Assembly: GCF_001425055.1 (NCBI RefSeq)
Contig: NZ_LMDK01000019.1
Coordinates: 1-64,000 of the forward strand
Direction of reading: 5' to 3'
Length of the DNA: 64,000 nt
Origin: Pelomonas sp. Root1237
Lineage (GTDB): Bacteria; Pseudomonadota; Gammaproteobacteria; Burkholderiales; Burkholderiaceae_C
Part shown: positions 31,279-40,200 of the stretch, one piece after another
How positions within the stretch are numbered: position 1 is the stretch's first letter
Layout of the letters: every line of letters starts with the position of its first letter
Position numbers and translations under genes: made by a program
The notes under the pieces: generated by a model
Databases searched by the model: none
Seen by the model: the letters and a program-made list of their open reading frames with translations, nothing else
Told to the model about the DNA's origin: nothing

Positions 31279-33948
31279 CTAGATTTCGCCGCCGCGGTGG
31301 CAGCCGCGCCCGGCACGCTTGGCTTCGTAGAGGCTGGCATCGGCCTGTGCCACCAGTTGCTCCAGGTTGACCGCGCCCGTCGTCGCGACGCAGTAGCCGA
31401 TGCTGACGCCGATCTCCAGCTCCAGCTCGCCGATGTGATACGGCGTGGAGAGGGCGTGCAGCAGTTTGTCGGCCACCGTGGCGGCGTCGCTGGCCTCGTG
31501 CACCTGCGGCAGCAGCACGGCGAATTCGTCGCCGCCCAGACGGGCCACCAGGTCGCCCGGGCGCAACGCATGGCGCAGGCGCAGCGCCACGGCCTTCAGC
31601 AGCGCGTCGCCGGTCGGGTGGCCGTGCAGGTCGTTGACGGGCTTGAACTTGTCCAGGTCGAGGTAGAGCAGGGTCAGGCGCTGGCCCGGTGGGGCGGTCA
31701 GCAAGCGGCGCGCGCCCTCCTCGAAGCCGGTGCGGTTGAGCGCCTGGGTCAGCGCGTCGGTCTGTGAGGCCAGGCGCAGCCGCGCCTCCTCGCGCCGGGC
31801 TTCGGTCACATCGACCTCGATGCCGATCAGGCCTTCGATCTTGCCGCTCTGCACGCGCAGCGGTGCGTACTGCGCATCGAAGCTGTGGCCGTCGCGTTCG
31901 CTGTGGTCGACGAGATCCAGCCGGCGCGTTTCGCCAGCCAGGGCGCTTTCGATCAGTGGCGCACGGGCTGCGTAGTCCTGCACGCCGAACAGCTCGGCCA
32001 GCGGCCGGCCGACCCAGTCCTTGAGCTCGACGCGGCGCTGCTCCTCGAAGGCGGCGTTGAAGAAGATCACCCGTGCCTCGGTGTCGCCGACGAGGAACTG
32101 TGCCCGCGCCGTGTGGGCGACGGCCAGCAGCATGGCCTCGTTGCGTTCGCTCTCGCGCTGGGCGTGCAGCTGCTCGGACATGTCGCGCAGGATGACCGAC
32201 ACGGTCTCGACACGGCCGCGCACGTCGCGGTGCATGATGATGAGGCAGTCCATCGGCAGCTTCGCGTCGCCCAGCTGCAAGCCGATTCGGCCGCGCCAGT
32301 GGCCCTCGCGCATGGCGGCGGGCAGCACCAGCTTTTCGTAGAGGTCGAGCTGCTCGGCCGAGAAGTAGTCGGCGATGTGGGCGTCGCCCAGCAGCGCATC
32401 GGCGGCCATCCCCAGGCGGGCCCGCGCAGCCGGGTTGAGATAGGTGACCTGGCCATGCTCGCGGGCCTGGCAGACGAAGTCGGGCGTCATGTCGAAGATG
32501 GCGGTCAGCGTCTGCAGGGCCTTCTCCTGCTCGCCGCGCTCGGTCACGTCTTCCACGGTGCCGGCCTGGCCGGCCACCCGGCCGTCGAAATACAGCGGCG
32601 CCGTGCGCACCGCGATCCAGCGGATGCGGCCGTCGTCGCCGCGCTTCATCTTGCGCACCATGTCGATGGGCTCGCCGGTGGCCATCTGGTGTTTCCAGCG
32701 CTGGATCAGCATGTCGCGCTGCTCTGGCTGCACGAGGGTGGTCCAGCCCCACTCGACGTTCTCGCGCCTGAGGCCGTGCACGTGCAGATAGCTGTCGTTG
32801 ACGTAGACGATTCGACCGGTCTCATCGGTGCGGAACAGGCCCAGCGGCATGGCATTGCTGGTGGCCTGCAGGGTCGCCTCGCGCAGCCGTGCCGCGCGCT
32901 GCAGTTGGCCCAGCCAGCGCGCCAGCAGCACCAGGCCCAGCGTGGCCAGTACCGCGGCGGCCACCACCAGGCTGCGCTGCCGCCAGAACGGCACCAGCAC
33001 GTCTTCCTCGGTGCCCGACAGCAGCAGCTTCAGGCCGTAGTCGGACAGGGTGACGAAGGCGCCGGTGCGGGGCCGGCCGTCCGTGGCCGCGCCGCTGCTA
33101 GCGTAGAAACCTTCTTCACCGCTGAGATTGCGGCGGGCGGCGGGGAATTGTTCGAAGAGGTTGCGGCCGACAAAGCCCGGCACCTCAGGCCGGCGCGACA
33201 GGGCCAGGCCGTCGGTGCGCAGCATGACGAGGGAGGATGGCGGCAAGGGCACGAACAGGCCCTGAATGTCATGCAGGCGCTGCAGGTCGATGGTGGCCAT
33301 GACGAACTCGTAGTCGTCCAGCGGCCGCGACAGCCGCATCAGCAGCGGCAGGCGCAGCCGGCCGTCGTCGGCGCGGCCGCCCAGGCGCAGCGGCAGTCCC
33401 AGCGCAATGCCCTCGGGCACCAGGCCGGCGATCTCGCCGAAGGCCGCGGTGCCGGCGATGCTGGCGTCGTCGCCCTCAGCGCCCGCCTGCAGCCGGCGCA
33501 CCTGGCCGGTGGGCGCCACCAGCACGATGTCGACCATCTGGCGCGAGCCGCTGCGCACGCTGTCGACGAACTGGCGCAGCATGGCGTCGGCCTGCGGCCG
33601 CCCCTCCTGCCCATCAGCGCGACGTGTCAGCAGCCACAGGTCCACGACGCGCAGCGCGCTTTCGGCCTGGCGCAGCACGGGCTCGGTCTGCATCGCGACG
33701 GCGCGAACGCCGGTGGCCAGCTCCTGGCGCTGCTGGGCCAGCAGTTCACGGGGCTTCTCGACGGCATACCAGCCCACCAAGGCCCAGATCGTCAGCACGA
33801 CGGAACCGAAGGCCAGGGCGGGCGCCAGCAGCAGGGCACGCTCGCGCCAGCGGCGGCGGCGGGCCTGCTTCAGCGGCTCGGTGGGCGGGGTGGAGGCGCT
33901 CATCGGGGGCAGGGGTTGCGGGCCATTGTGCGCCGCGGCCTCCGCCAT
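31279..33948 (-). CDS. Membrane diguanylate cyclase with periplasmic sensor and PAS domains
   Basis: An 889-residue protein that would make cyclic di-GMP. Transmembrane helix near residues 38-62, an extracytoplasmic Cache-like sensor domain (about 65-320), second helix (about 325-350), three PAS-like domains (about 365-480, 490-600, 610-725) and a C-terminal GGDEF domain. The active site ARLGGDEFAVLL is intact (about residue 805), and RPGD lies five residues before it, forming a product-inhibition I site. No EAL domain. The start could be 33948 or the ATG at 33903; neither has a clear ribosome site. It lies 9 bp after the malonyl-CoA synthetase gene. Confidence 0.9.
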   Translation of the reverse strand: MAEAAAHNGPQPLPPMSASTPPTEPLKQARRRRWRERALLLAPALAFGSVVLTIWALVGWYAVEKPRELLAQQRQELATGVRAVAMQTEPVLRQAESALRVVDLWLLTRRADGQEGRPQADAMLRQFVDSVRSGSRQMVDIVLVAPTGQVRRLQAGAEGDDASIAGTAAFGEIAGLVPEGIALGLPLRLGGRADDGRLRLPLLMRLSRPLDDYEFVMATIDLQRLHDIQGLFVPLPPSSLVMLRTDGLALSRRPEVPGFVGRNLFEQFPAARRNLSGEEGFYASSGAATDGRPRTGAFVTLSDYGLKLLLSGTEEDVLVPFWRQRSLVVAAAVLATLGLVLLARWLGQLQRAARLREATLQATSNAMPLGLFRTDETGRIVYVNDSYLHVHGLRRENVEWGWTTLVQPEQRDMLIQRWKHQMATGEPIDMVRKMKRGDDGRIRWIAVRTAPLYFDGRVAGQAGTVEDVTERGEQEKALQTLTAIFDMTPDFVCQAREHGQVTYLNPAARARLGMAADALLGDAHIADYFSAEQLDLYEKLVLPAAMREGHWRGRIGLQLGDAKLPMDCLIIMHRDVRGRVETVSVILRDMSEQLHAQRESERNEAMLLAVAHTARAQFLVGDTEARVIFFNAAFEEQRRVELKDWVGRPLAELFGVQDYAARAPLIESALAGETRRLDLVDHSERDGHSFDAQYAPLRVQSGKIEGLIGIEVDVTEARREEARLRLASQTDALTQALNRTGFEEGARRLLTAPPGQRLTLLYLDLDKFKPVNDLHGHPTGDALLKAVALRLRHALRPGDLVARLGGDEFAVLLPQVHEASDAATVADKLLHALSTPYHIGELELEIGVSIGYCVATTGAVNLEQLVAQADASLYEAKRAGRGCHRGGEI

Positions 33949-33957
33949 CCGGCGCCG

Positions 33958-35472
33958 CTATTTCGGCGCAAACAGCGTCGCCTGCTGCTCCCGTAGCAGC
34001 TTCTTCTGCACCTTGCCCATGGCATTGCGCGGCAGCTCCGGCACGACCAGGATGCGCTTGGGCACCTTGAAGCCGGCAATGCGGGCCTTGAGCGCCTGGA
34101 TCAGCGCCTCGGGGTCAGGCTGACCGTCGGGCGTGATGACGGCGACGACGGCCTCGCCGAAGTCTGGATGCGGCACGCCGATGACGGCCGATTCACCCAC
34201 GCCGGGCAGGTCGTTCAGGAAGCCCTCGATCTCGGCCGGGTAGACATTGAAGCCACCGCTGATGATGAGGTCCTTGCTGCGGCCGATCAGCGTCAGATAG
34301 CCATTGGCGCCGACGCGGCCGACGTCGCCGGTCTTGAACCAGCCGTCCGCGGTGAACTCCTCGGCCGTCTTCTCGGGCATCTGCCAATAGCCGCTGAAAA
34401 CGTTCGGCCCGCGCACCTGCACATGGCCGATCTCGTCCGCCGCGCAGGGGCGGCCCTCGTCATCGACGATGCGCAGGCTCACGCCCGGCAGCGCCGGGCC
34501 GACGGTGCCGCCTACTCGTTGGCCCTGGTCGCCGTCCTCCGGGCGGCACGGGTTGGAGGTCAGCATCAGCGTCTCGCTCATGCCGTAGCGCTCCAGGATG
34601 GCATGGCCGGTGCGGGCCTGCCATTCGCGCCACGTCTCGATCAGCAATGGCGCGGAGCCGCTGATGAAGAGGCGGATGTGGCTGCTATCCAGTGTGCGCT
34701 CCTGCAACAGCCGCACATAGAGCGTCGGCACGCCCATGAAGACGGTGGCCTCGGGCAGGCGGCGCGCTACTGAACCGGCGTCGAACTTGTTGAACCACAG
34801 CATCTTGCTGCCATTCAGCAGCGCGCCATGCGAGGCGACGAACAGGCCGTGCACATGGAAGATGGGCAAGGCGTGCAGCAGCACGTCATCGGGCTGCCAG
34901 TCCCAGAAGGTCATCAGCGTCCGCGCGTTGCTCAGCAGATTGCCGTGGCTGAGCATGGCGCCCTTGCTGCGCCCGGTCGTGCCGCTGGTGTAGAGGATGG
35001 CAGCGAGGTCGGTGGCGGCTCGTTTGACGGGTTCGTGTGCGAGCGGCATCTGCGCGGCGCGGTCCAGCAGCGTGCCCGTGCGATCGTCGTCCAGCGTGAA
35101 GACCCAGCGCACGCCGCGCTGGAAGGCCAGCTTGCTGACCCAGCCGAAGTGCTTGCCCGCACAGACCACGACGCCTGGTGCCGCATCGCCGATGAAGTGC
35201 TCCAGTTCGGCCGCGTGATAGGCCGGGTTCAGCGGCAGGTAGACCAGGCCAGCACGCAGCACCGCCAGGTAGAGCATCAGGTTCTCGACGCTCTTGTCGG
35301 TGTGGACGGCGACGCGGCTGCCAGCGGGCAGCTCCAGCCGGCCCAGCCAGTTGGCGAGCATCGCGCTGCCATTGTCGAGGTCGCGCCAGCTGTAGAGCAG
35401 GCCGTCGGCGTCGATGGCGGTCGCGTCCAGGTCCGCCGGGAAGCCGGCGCGCAGGGCCGAGTAGAGATTCAT
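33958..35472 (-). CDS. matB: Malonyl-CoA synthetase-like acyl-CoA ligase
   Basis: A 504-residue adenylate-forming ligase, probably converting malonate, CoA and ATP to malonyl-CoA. The AMP-binding core motif is LYTSGTTGRSKGAMLSH. HALPIFHVHGLFVA, ERYGMSETLMLTSNP and the hinge YLTLIGRSKDLIISGGFNVYP follow. The A10 lysine lies in PRNAMGKVQKK. The short HVHGL region and MSET segment fit MatB-type enzymes. The symbol rests on pattern recognition only. A tripartite-type binding protein gene (35582-36532) lies just upstream on the same strand and could supply malonate or another dicarboxylate. Confidence 0.85.
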   Translation of the reverse strand: MNLYSALRAGFPADLDATAIDADGLLYSWRDLDNGSAMLANWLGRLELPAGSRVAVHTDKSVENLMLYLAVLRAGLVYLPLNPAYHAAELEHFIGDAAPGVVVCAGKHFGWVSKLAFQRGVRWVFTLDDDRTGTLLDRAAQMPLAHEPVKRAATDLAAILYTSGTTGRSKGAMLSHGNLLSNARTLMTFWDWQPDDVLLHALPIFHVHGLFVASHGALLNGSKMLWFNKFDAGSVARRLPEATVFMGVPTLYVRLLQERTLDSSHIRLFISGSAPLLIETWREWQARTGHAILERYGMSETLMLTSNPCRPEDGDQGQRVGGTVGPALPGVSLRIVDDEGRPCAADEIGHVQVRGPNVFSGYWQMPEKTAEEFTADGWFKTGDVGRVGANGYLTLIGRSKDLIISGGFNVYPAEIEGFLNDLPGVGESAVIGVPHPDFGEAVVAVITPDGQPDPEALIQALKARIAGFKVPKRILVVPELPRNAMGKVQKKLLREQQATLFAPK

Positions 35473-35508
35473 GGTGCTGGTTGACGGGGTGGTGTCTTAC
35501 CAAGTGAC

Positions 35509-35583
35509 TGCCGTGGAACCGGCTTTGCCGGGCCACTGGCAGTGCCCCCTTTCAAAGGGGGCCGGCGAAGCCGGTAGGGGGTT
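35509..35583. repeat. Three-hairpin Burkholderiales-type intergenic repeat
   Basis: Three consecutive hairpins: CCGGC-TTT-GCCGG (35519-35531), CCCCCTTT-C-AAAGGGGG (35545-35561) and CCGGC-GAA-GCCGG (35562-35574). Elements built from such CCCCCTTTCAAAGGGGG and CCGGCGAAGCCGG words are frequent between genes in this bacterial order (general knowledge). It sits between the binding-protein gene and matB and could attenuate or stabilise their joint transcript. Confidence 0.75.
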
Positions 35584-36532
35584 AGTCCATTTTTGCGCCT
35601 GAGCGCTTGACGACCTCTGCCCAGCGCTTGACTTCAGAGCTGACGAATTGCCCGAAGGCGTCGCCATAGAGATTGGGCGTCTCCGCGCCCAGGCCGTGCC
35701 AGATGTTGCGGATGTCGTCCGTCGCGAAGGCCTTGCGCAGTTCGGCCTGCATGGCGGTGATCGCTTCCTTGGGCGTGCCCTTGGGTGCCCACAGGCCGTA
35801 CCAGGTCGACACCTCATAGCCCGGCACGCCGGCCTCTGCGGCCGTCGGCACATCGGGGAAGCCGACAGCACGTTTGGGAGCCGCCACCGCCAGCGCCTTG
35901 ATGCGGCCGCTCTTGATGTGGTTGGCCGACGAGCCCAGGCCGTCGAACATCAGGTCCACCTGGCCGGCGATCAGGTCCTGCAGTGCCGGGCCGGCGCCGC
36001 GGTAGGGGATGTGGGTGATGAAGGTCTTGGTCTGCAGCTTGAACAGCTCGCCGGCCAGATGGTGGGAAGTGCCGTTGCCGGCCGAGCCGTAGTTCAGCTT
36101 GCCGGGCTTGGCGCGCACCGTGGCGAGCAGACCCTTGAGATCGCTGACAGGCACCTGGCCCGGGTGCACGACGATGACCTGAGGCACGCTGGCCAGCAGG
36201 GCCACGGGGATGAAGTCCTCTTCCAGCTTGTAGTCCAGCCTGGGGTACATGGACGGCGCAATGGTGTGGTGCACGGCGCCCATGAAGAAGTTGTTGCCGT
36301 CCGGCGCCAGCTTGGCGGCGATGGTGGCACCCACCGTGCCGCCCGCGCCGCCCTTGTTGTCGATGATGACCTGGCGGCCCAGCTGCCGGGTCAGCAGCGC
36401 GGTCAGTGGCCGCGCGAAGGCGTCGGTGCCGCCGCCGGCGGGGAAGGGCACGATCCAGGTCTGAGGCTTGTTGCCTTGGGCCAGCGCCAGCCAGGGGCTG
36501 CACAGCGCGGGCAGCAGCATGCGTCGCTTCAT
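35582..36532 (-). CDS. Bug/TctC-type periplasmic solute-binding protein
   Basis: A 316-residue exported binding protein of the tripartite tricarboxylate transporter family. The signal peptide (MKRRMLLPALCSPWLALA) is followed by the typical TWIVPFPAGGGTDAFARPL, NKGGAGGTVGA and THIPYRGAGPALQDLIAGQVDLMFD. The ATG at 36532 has GGAGAC about eight bases upstream and starts a proper signal sequence. No TctA/TctB membrane genes are adjacent, as is common for the expanded Bug family. Its place upstream of matB suggests a malonate-like ligand, by inference. Confidence 0.9.
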   Translation of the reverse strand: MKRRMLLPALCSPWLALAQGNKPQTWIVPFPAGGGTDAFARPLTALLTRQLGRQVIIDNKGGAGGTVGATIAAKLAPDGNNFFMGAVHHTIAPSMYPRLDYKLEEDFIPVALLASVPQVIVVHPGQVPVSDLKGLLATVRAKPGKLNYGSAGNGTSHHLAGELFKLQTKTFITHIPYRGAGPALQDLIAGQVDLMFDGLGSSANHIKSGRIKALAVAAPKRAVGFPDVPTAAEAGVPGYEVSTWYGLWAPKGTPKEAITAMQAELRKAFATDDIRNIWHGLGAETPNLYGDAFGQFVSSEVKRWAEVVKRSGAKMD

Positions 36533-36562
36533 CGGCTTGTCTCCGTCAGTGTTGTGCGGCAA

Positions 36563-38554
36563 TTATGGTTGCAGCAATGCGGTCACACGGGCGAGCAGCT
36601 CCGGCTTGGAGAAGGGCTTGTTGAGGCTGTCGCAGCGCGCTTCGTGCAGGAACTGGCGGGCGATGGGCGACAGCGTGTCGCCGGTGACGAACAGCATGCG
36701 CCGCGCCAGCGACGGGTGCCGGGCCTTGACCTCGCGCCAGAGCTGGGCGCCGTCAATGTCGGGCATGTGCAGGTCGCTGACGATGGCGTCGAAGCGCGCC
36801 TCGGCGAGCATGGCCAGTGCGACCGCGCCGGACTCGGCCGTCATGACCTCATAACCCGCGCCCGACAGCATCTCGCCGATCAGCTCGGCAATCTCGGTCT
36901 CGTCATCGACGACGAGGACGCGGGCGCTGCACTCGTCGGTCGCCGGCAGCGGTACGGGTTCGGTCTCACTGGCCTCGGGCTCGCCGCTGACGGGCATCTG
37001 CAGGCAGAAGCAGGCGCCGCTGCCATCGTCCTGCAGCGTCAGCTCGCCGCCGTGGTCGCGTGCGATGGAGCGCGACACGGCCAGGCCCAGGCCGGTGCCG
37101 ACGCCCTCGCTCTTGGTCGTGAAGAAGGGCTCGAAGATGCGCTCGCGCAGCTCGGGGTCGATGCCGGGGCCGTTGTCGCGCACCCGCATCCAGACGCGCG
37201 GCGTGCGGCGGCGGTCGCCGTCGGTCATGGGCGCCACGCCGGTGGATACGGTCAGGCGGCGGCCGTTGTCTCGAGCGCCCAGGGCCTGCTGGGCGTTGAC
37301 GATGAGGTTGAGCACGATCTGGCCGATCTGATCGGCATCGGCCTTGACGGGTGGCAGGCCCGGTAGCAGGTCCAGCGTGACGGCGATGCCGTGGCTGCGC
37401 AGCACATAGCCCAGCATGTCGACGGCGGCGGTGGCGAGGTCGTTCAGTGCCACCTCGCTGCGGTTGGCGGGCCGGCTGCGCGCCATGTTCAGGAAGGTGC
37501 GCACGATGCGGCCGCAGCGTTCGGCGGCCTCGTGGATGCGCTGGGCGTCGGCGGCGCGCGGGTCGCCGCTCATCTTCTCGGCCAGCAGGGCTGCGCGGCC
37601 CATGACGATGGACAGCGGGTTGTTGAGCTCGTGGGCCACGCCGGCCAGCAGGCTGCCCATGGCCGTCAGCTTCTCGCTCTGGCGCAGCGCCTCGCGCTGG
37701 CGTTCGATCTCGCTCAGCGCCGTCTGGCGCTCGGACAGGTCGAACAGCGACGCCGTATAGAAGGCCTGGCCGGCTACATCGGTGCGCCACAGCACCATCT
37801 CGACGGGAAACTCGTTGCCGTCGGCGCGCTGGGCCTGCATCTCGATGCGCTTGCCGATGATGCGCTGTTCGCCGCCGGCCGAGACGCGCGCCATGCCAGC
37901 CTCGTGGGCCGCGCGCAGCCGGGCCGGAATCATCACGTCGGACACCGGGCGGCCAATAGCCTCGGCGCGCGCCAGCCCGAACATGGCCGCCGCGGCGGGG
38001 TTGAACTCGACGATGTGGCCGGTCCTGTCGGTGGAGACCAGGGCCGCCATCGCGTGGTCGAAGATGGAGGACTTCAGCGCCTCGCTGGCCTGCAGCTCGG
38101 TGACCTTGGCCGACAGCTCGGCGTCGCGCCGCTTCAGCTCGGTCAGGTCCAGGCTCATGACGACGGTGGCCTGCGGCACGCCGGCCTGCACGTCGACGGG
38201 AATGAGGTGCTCGCGCATATAGCGCCGACCGGCACCAGCCAGTTCGGTCCAACCCTCCCACGCGACGGTCTGGCCGCTGGCCAGGCGCGAGCGCACGGCA
38301 CCGTAGTCGGCATAGGCGGCGTCGCCAATGATGCGGCCGATGGGCTGGCCGAGCACCTGCTTGGGATGCAGGCCGGTGAACTTGAAGAACTCGTGGTTGG
38401 CCCAGACGAAGCGCTCGGCCACGTCGATGACGACGACGCGCGCCGGCACGGCTTCCAGCAGCTGCGACAGCAGCGGCAGCGTGGCCTTGAGCACGCTGCC
38501 GAGTTCGCCCACGCCGGCGTCGGGCGTGGGGTGGAAATGCAAGGTCTCTGTCAT
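36563..38554 (-). CDS. Hybrid PAS sensor histidine kinase with receiver domain
   Basis: A 663-residue soluble hybrid kinase: PAS domains at about 30-140 and 165-285, a HisKA domain with AGVAHELNNPLSIV (phosphohistidine near residue 310), HATPase_c with NLIVNAQQAL, RDNGPGID and GTGLGLAVS, and a C-terminal receiver (VLVVDDETEIAELI, phosphoaspartate in VSDLHMPD, lysine in LNKPFSK). No membrane segment, so it senses a cytoplasmic cue. The His-Glu-Leu-Asn-Asn-Pro form is typical of NtrB-like kinases. No DNA-binding partner is adjacent on the same strand. Confidence 0.92.
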   Translation of the reverse strand: MTETLHFHPTPDAGVGELGSVLKATLPLLSQLLEAVPARVVVIDVAERFVWANHEFFKFTGLHPKQVLGQPIGRIIGDAAYADYGAVRSRLASGQTVAWEGWTELAGAGRRYMREHLIPVDVQAGVPQATVVMSLDLTELKRRDAELSAKVTELQASEALKSSIFDHAMAALVSTDRTGHIVEFNPAAAAMFGLARAEAIGRPVSDVMIPARLRAAHEAGMARVSAGGEQRIIGKRIEMQAQRADGNEFPVEMVLWRTDVAGQAFYTASLFDLSERQTALSEIERQREALRQSEKLTAMGSLLAGVAHELNNPLSIVMGRAALLAEKMSGDPRAADAQRIHEAAERCGRIVRTFLNMARSRPANRSEVALNDLATAAVDMLGYVLRSHGIAVTLDLLPGLPPVKADADQIGQIVLNLIVNAQQALGARDNGRRLTVSTGVAPMTDGDRRRTPRVWMRVRDNGPGIDPELRERIFEPFFTTKSEGVGTGLGLAVSRSIARDHGGELTLQDDGSGACFCLQMPVSGEPEASETEPVPLPATDECSARVLVVDDETEIAELIGEMLSGAGYEVMTAESGAVALAMLAEARFDAIVSDLHMPDIDGAQLWREVKARHPSLARRMLFVTGDTLSPIARQFLHEARCDSLNKPFSKPELLARVTALLQP

Positions 38555-38593
38555 GCGGCGCGCTCTCCCTGGGCGCGCCGATGATAAGCAGGC

Positions 38594-39019
38594 TCAGGCG
38601 GCCAGCGCCTCGGTAGCGGCACCCTCTTGCATGGTCCGGGCGACATGGCCGTACATCACCGTCCAGGCTTCGCGCACCTCGGCCGTGAAGCCATCGCCAA
38701 GGCCGGCGGCCAGGGTGTCCAGCAGCGCGGCACCGACGCTGGCGTAGTGGGCCTCGACGACACCATAGCCGGCATGGCGCTGGCCGAGCTTGAGCAGCAC
38801 GGGGTTCAGCGAGGCGGGGCGGTCAAGCAGGTCGATGGCGGCGCCGATCATCTGCATCAGCCGCGCCCCCTGCTCGACCATGGCGCTGCCACGGAACAGC
38901 GCGCGCAGGGCGGGGTCACGGGCAAACAGCTGGGCGTAGAAGGCCTCGGCGACGGTGGGCGCCAGGGGCATGAGCGGCGCGAAGCTGCTGCGGATCAGGT
39001 GGATTTGGTGCGGGGTCAT
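38594..39019 (-). CDS. Single-domain bacterial globin
   Basis: A 141-residue haem protein of the flavohaemoglobin-like globin group without a reductase domain. MTPHQIHLIRSSFAPLMP, FYAQLFARDPALRALF (with the conserved phenylalanine of the CD region) and the proximal histidine in LGQRHAGYGV are visible. Such globins bind O2 or NO. It lies just upstream of the PAS hybrid kinase on the same strand, so it might supply or modulate a gas signal, but no direct evidence exists. A GAGG ribosome site precedes the ATG at 39019. Confidence 0.88.
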   Translation of the reverse strand: MTPHQIHLIRSSFAPLMPLAPTVAEAFYAQLFARDPALRALFRGSAMVEQGARLMQMIGAAIDLLDRPASLNPVLLKLGQRHAGYGVVEAHYASVGAALLDTLAAGLGDGFTAEVREAWTVMYGHVARTMQEGAATEALAA

Positions 39020-39032
39020 GGCAGCCTCGGTG

Positions 39033-39230
39033 TCAATGGATGAGGTAAGCGTCGGCGACGGGTGCGAACACGCACAGCAGTGGCAAGGCCATGATGAGGC
39101 GCTCGAGCAGGTTCCAGCGGGGCGAGGGCGCAGGGGCGTGCTCGAGGTCCTCGGCGAAGGCTTCGCTGCGGCAGCCGACGAGCATCGTTTCGGGCCAGTC
39201 GGTGGAGGGGTTGTCGCTGCGGTAGTGCAT
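39033..39230 (-). CDS. Small hypothetical protein with C-terminal hydrophobic segment
   Basis: A 65-residue frame (MHYRSDNPSTDWPETML at the N terminus) with a hydrophobic C-terminal stretch (RLIMALPLLCVFAPVADAY) that could span the membrane. GGAAGA lies upstream of the ATG at 39230. It ends 13 bp before the globin start and may be co-transcribed. No family recognised; it could be a false frame. Confidence 0.4.
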   Translation of the reverse strand: MHYRSDNPSTDWPETMLVGCRSEAFAEDLEHAPAPSPRWNLLERLIMALPLLCVFAPVADAYLIH

Positions 39231-39371
39231 GAGGGTCTTCCGGTTGGTGTGTCGCCACTGTCGGCCGCGCCGGTTTCAAGCGCGCTTCACGTCGGCTCGA
39301 CTGTGTTGCGTTTGTTTCAACACCACGCTGCCTTGCCCCGAGCAAGGCCGGCCTGCCTATCATTCGCCGCC

Positions 39372-40100
39372 ATGCCAGACACCACCCCCACCGTGTTGCT
39401 CGTCGACGACGAGCCCGAATTGCGTGCCCTGCTGGCCGAGTATTTCGGCCGCAACGGCTTCGAGGTCATGCAGGCCCAGGACGCCGCCGCGGCGCGCGCC
39501 AGGGTCGCCGAGCGCGTGCCCGACGTGGCCGTGCTCGACATCAACATGCCGGGCGAGAACGGTCTGTCGCTGGCCCGCGCGCTGCGCGAAGCTCACCCGC
39601 GCCTGGCTGTGCTGATGCTGACGACGGCCGGCGAGGCCATCGACCGCATCGTCGGCCTGGAGGTAGGGGCGGACGACTACATCGCCAAGCCCTTTGAGCT
39701 GCGCGAACTGCTGGCCCGCGTGCGCGCCGTGCTGCGCCGCCTGCAGGTCACGGCCGCGCCGGCACCTGTGCTCGCACCGAGCGATCCGGAGCGCGTCGCC
39801 TTTGGCCTGTGCGAGCTCGACATGGCCCAGCGCAAGCTCTTTGGCGCGGTGGGCGAGGAGATCGACATCACGGCCGCCGAGTTCGACCTGCTGGCCCTGT
39901 TCGCCCGCCACCCCAACCGCCCGCTGAACCGCGACCAGATCATGGAGCAGGCCCACAACCGCGGCTGGGACGTGTTCGACCGCAGCATCGACCTGCGCGT
40001 CATGCGCCTGCGCCGCAAGGTGGAGCGCAACCCCGACAAGCCGGAGGTCATCAAGACCGTGCGCAACGTCGGCTACGTCTACGTGCCGGTGGCGGGCTGA
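39372..40100 (+). CDS. OmpR/PhoB-family response regulator
   Basis: A 242-residue two-component regulator. The receiver domain (residues 1-120) has VLLVDDEPEL, the phosphoaspartate in VAVLDINMPG, and the lysine in DDYIAKPFELRELLARV. The C-terminal winged helix (about 145-240) has EFDLLALFARHPNRPLNRDQIM, the recognition helix region DRSIDLRVMRLRRKVE and the wing IKTVRNVGYVYVP. No cognate kinase gene follows directly; the next gene is a diguanylate cyclase. The divergent gene pair (39230/39372) shares a 141-bp promoter region. Confidence 0.92.
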   Translation: MPDTTPTVLLVDDEPELRALLAEYFGRNGFEVMQAQDAAAARARVAERVPDVAVLDINMPGENGLSLARALREAHPRLAVLMLTTAGEAIDRIVGLEVGADDYIAKPFELRELLARVRAVLRRLQVTAAPAPVLAPSDPERVAFGLCELDMAQRKLFGAVGEEIDITAAEFDLLALFARHPNRPLNRDQIMEQAHNRGWDVFDRSIDLRVMRLRRKVERNPDKPEVIKTVRNVGYVYVPVAG

Positions 40101-40200
40101 GCGGGCGATTTCCCGGCGCCAGCCGCAGTTGCAACAAGTCCGCGGCAGCTGGTGTCGCAGTGGTTTTGTACCGTATCCTGACCGTCAGAGGACGCGCGAA

